35,634 nt of DNA from an uncultured Lachnospiraceae bacterium (GTDB taxonomy: Bacteria > Bacillota > Clostridia > Lachnospirales > Lachnospiraceae), in assembly GCA_946546945.1 (NCBI GenBank), contig CAMNOU010000023.1, positions 1-35,634 on the forward strand, in the 5' to 3' direction. The notes under the pieces were generated by a model that was given only the letters and a program-made list of their open reading frames with translations, had not been told where the DNA came from and made no database searches. Below, one piece after another: positions 34,245 to 35,634 of this stretch; the stretch's first letter is position 1; every line of letters begins with the position of its first letter. A program made the position numbers and the translations under genes.

Positions 34245-35570
34245 TTACGCATCCTCTTTGCGTTCTCTGACGATAAATTTAAGCGCAGTTCCCCTGAACC
34301 CGAATGTGTCCCGTATACGGTTTTCCAGATATCTTGTGTAGGAAAAATGCATCAGTTTTTTATCATTTACAAAGATTACAAATGTCGGCGGTTTGACAGC
34401 TACCTGTGTGGTATAAAAAATCTTCAGGCGCTTCCCTTTGTCCGTCGGCGGCTGCTGCATGGCAACTGCCTCTGATACGATTTCATTCAGCACGCCTGTC
34501 GCGACGCGCATGGAATTGTTCTCTATGACCGTATCGATCAGATCGAACAGCTTCGGCAGACGCTGACCGGTCTTCGCGGAGATGAACATAATCTCTGCAT
34601 AAGACATAAAGCTTAAGACTTCCCGGATTTTACTGGTATGCTTATAGATCGTCTTATCATCCTTTTCGATCGCGTCCCATTTATTGACAGCAATGATGAT
34701 TCCCTTGCCCCGCTCATGGGCGATTCCGGCAATCTTCGCATCCTGTTCGGTCACGCCCTCTGTCGCATCGATTACAATAATCACGACATCTGATTTCTCG
34801 ACGGCGGTCACGGCCCGGATAATACTGTAACGTTCTATCTCTTCTTTTATTTTATTCTTGCGCCGAAGGCCTGCCGTATCGATAAAGACATATTCTTTTC
34901 CATTATATTTGATCGCTGTATCGATGGCATCGCGGGTCGTGCCGGCGATATCGGAGACGATGACACGGTTCTCCCCCACCAGCCGGTTAATGATCGAAGA
35001 CTTTCCGACATTCGGCTTTCCGATGATCGCGACCTTCGGCCTGGTATCTTCCTCTTCCTCTTTCGCGCTCTTCGGGAAATACTTTACGACCTCTTCCAGC
35101 ATATCTCCGATCCCGAGCTTTGAAACGGCGGAAACCGGCATCGGATCCCCGATTCCCAGATTATAAAACTCATAGACATCTGTTCCGTATTTTTCAAAGC
35201 TGTCTACCTTATTCACGACCAGAACGACCGGTTTCTTTGAGCGGCGAAGCATATCCGCCACCTTTGCGTCGGAATCCACCAGTCCCTGTCTGACATCTGT
35301 CATAAAAATGATGACATCCGCTGTCGCAATGGCAATCTCCGCCTGCTCGCGCATCTGGGAGAGAATAATATCCTTCGAATCCGGCTCAATACCTCCGGTA
35401 TCCACCAGAGTGAAGGTATAATTCAGCCACTCCACATCGGCATAAATGCGGTCTCTTGTTACACCGGGCGTATCTTTCACAATGGAAATACGCTCGCCCG
35501 CAAGCGCATTAAAAAGTGTCGACTTTCCAACATTCGGGCGGCCAACCACCGCCACTACCGGTTTACTCAT
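34245..35570 (-). CDS. der: Ribosome-assembly GTPase Der (EngA)
   Basis: Double-domain GTPase needed for 50S subunit maturation. 441 residues, usual length. First G domain: [17 protein letters not shown]. Second: [25 protein letters not shown]-like C-terminal domain follows, ending in the basic [12 protein letters not shown] typical of Der. GAGAGG lies 6 bp before the ATG at 35570. It is the first minus-strand gene in the window, followed at 36 bp by plsY. A possible hairpin lies directly upstream at the window edge. Confidence 0.97.
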   Translation of the reverse strand: MSKPVVAVVGRPNVGKSTLFNALAGERISIVKDTPGVTRDRIYADVEWLNYTFTLVDTGGIEPDSKDIILSQMREQAEIAIATADVIIFMTDVRQGLVDSDAKVADMLRRSKKPVVLVVNKVDSFEKYGTDVYEFYNLGIGDPMPVSAVSKLGIGDMLEEVVKYFPKSAKEEEEDTRPKVAIIGKPNVGKSSIINRLVGENRVIVSDIAGTTRDAIDTAIKYNGKEYVFIDTAGLRRKNKIKEEIERYSIIRAVTAVEKSDVVIIVIDATEGVTEQDAKIAGIAHERGKGIIIAVNKWDAIEKDDKTIYKHTSKIREVLSFMSYAEIMFISAKTGQRLPKLFDLIDTVIENNSMRVATGVLNEIVSEAVAMQQPPTDKGKRLKIFYTTQVAVKPPTFVIFVNDKKLMHFSYTRYLENRIRDTFGFRGTALKFIVRERKEDA

Positions 35571-35590
35571 GTTCTACCTCTCTCGTATAA

Positions 35591-35626
35591 TAAGTTTGTA
35601 AGCAAGAAAAACAGCTTACAGACTTA
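35591..35626. other. Hairpin at the right edge upstream of der
   Basis: A 13-bp stem with one G-U pair (35591-35603 with 35614-35626) and a 10-nt A-rich loop. T-rich sequence follows on plus. It may be the terminator of a gene to the right or a der leader structure; the window ends too soon to tell. Confidence 0.45.
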
Positions 35627-35634
35627 TTCTTTTT

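Overview
The window is a chromosomal stretch of a spore-forming, low-to-mid-GC Firmicute, most likely a gut member of the Lachnospiraceae or a related Clostridia family. Evidence: the spore genes gpr and spoIIP, the HrcA/CIRCE heat-shock system, strong AGGAGG-type ribosome sites, conserved Firmicutes gene order (rpsT, gpr, spoIIP, lepA, hemW, hrcA, grpE, dnaK), and a large surface protein with mucus-binding-type repeats. The taxon is an inference. No tRNA, rRNA, CRISPR array, insertion sequence or prophage is visible. Almost every gene is on the minus strand; only rpsT and argG are on plus.

Left third (1-9988), read on minus: gpr, spoIIP, lepA, hemW, then hrcA-grpE-dnaK behind a sigma-A promoter and a perfect CIRCE operator. 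dnaK runs off the left edge. rpsT points the other way from gpr and shares a bidirectional terminator with the convergent holA.

Middle (8975-20126), read on minus: a 1141-residue wall-anchored adhesin, then comEA, an OmpR-type response regulator, its histidine kinase, a GerMN-domain lipoprotein, comEC and holA. The two DNA-uptake genes therefore bracket a two-component system that carries its own lipoprotein, an arrangement that recalls MtrAB-LpqB of Actinobacteria.

Arginine block (20127-25590): an acetyltransferase, argJ, argB and argD on minus, and argG diverging on plus. The 390-bp space between holds two ArgR-box-like palindromes, one touching the argG promoter. argC, argF, argH and argR are not in the window.

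Right third (25675-35634), read on minus: der, plsY, gpsA and dut; a sugar-ABC ATPase with its own promoter and terminator; a PucR/CdaR-type regulator; and a compact operon of a tail-anchored coiled-coil protein, a CBS-DRTGG manganese pyrophosphatase, a flavin reductase and a second coiled-coil protein. That last protein is the most unusual object here: its only seven cysteines lie exactly 11 residues apart at a hendecad core position, next to a putative flavin reductase. At least five genes (rpsT, lepA, comEC, the kinase and the GerMN lipoprotein) appear to start with TTG, each preceded by a well-placed ribosome site.
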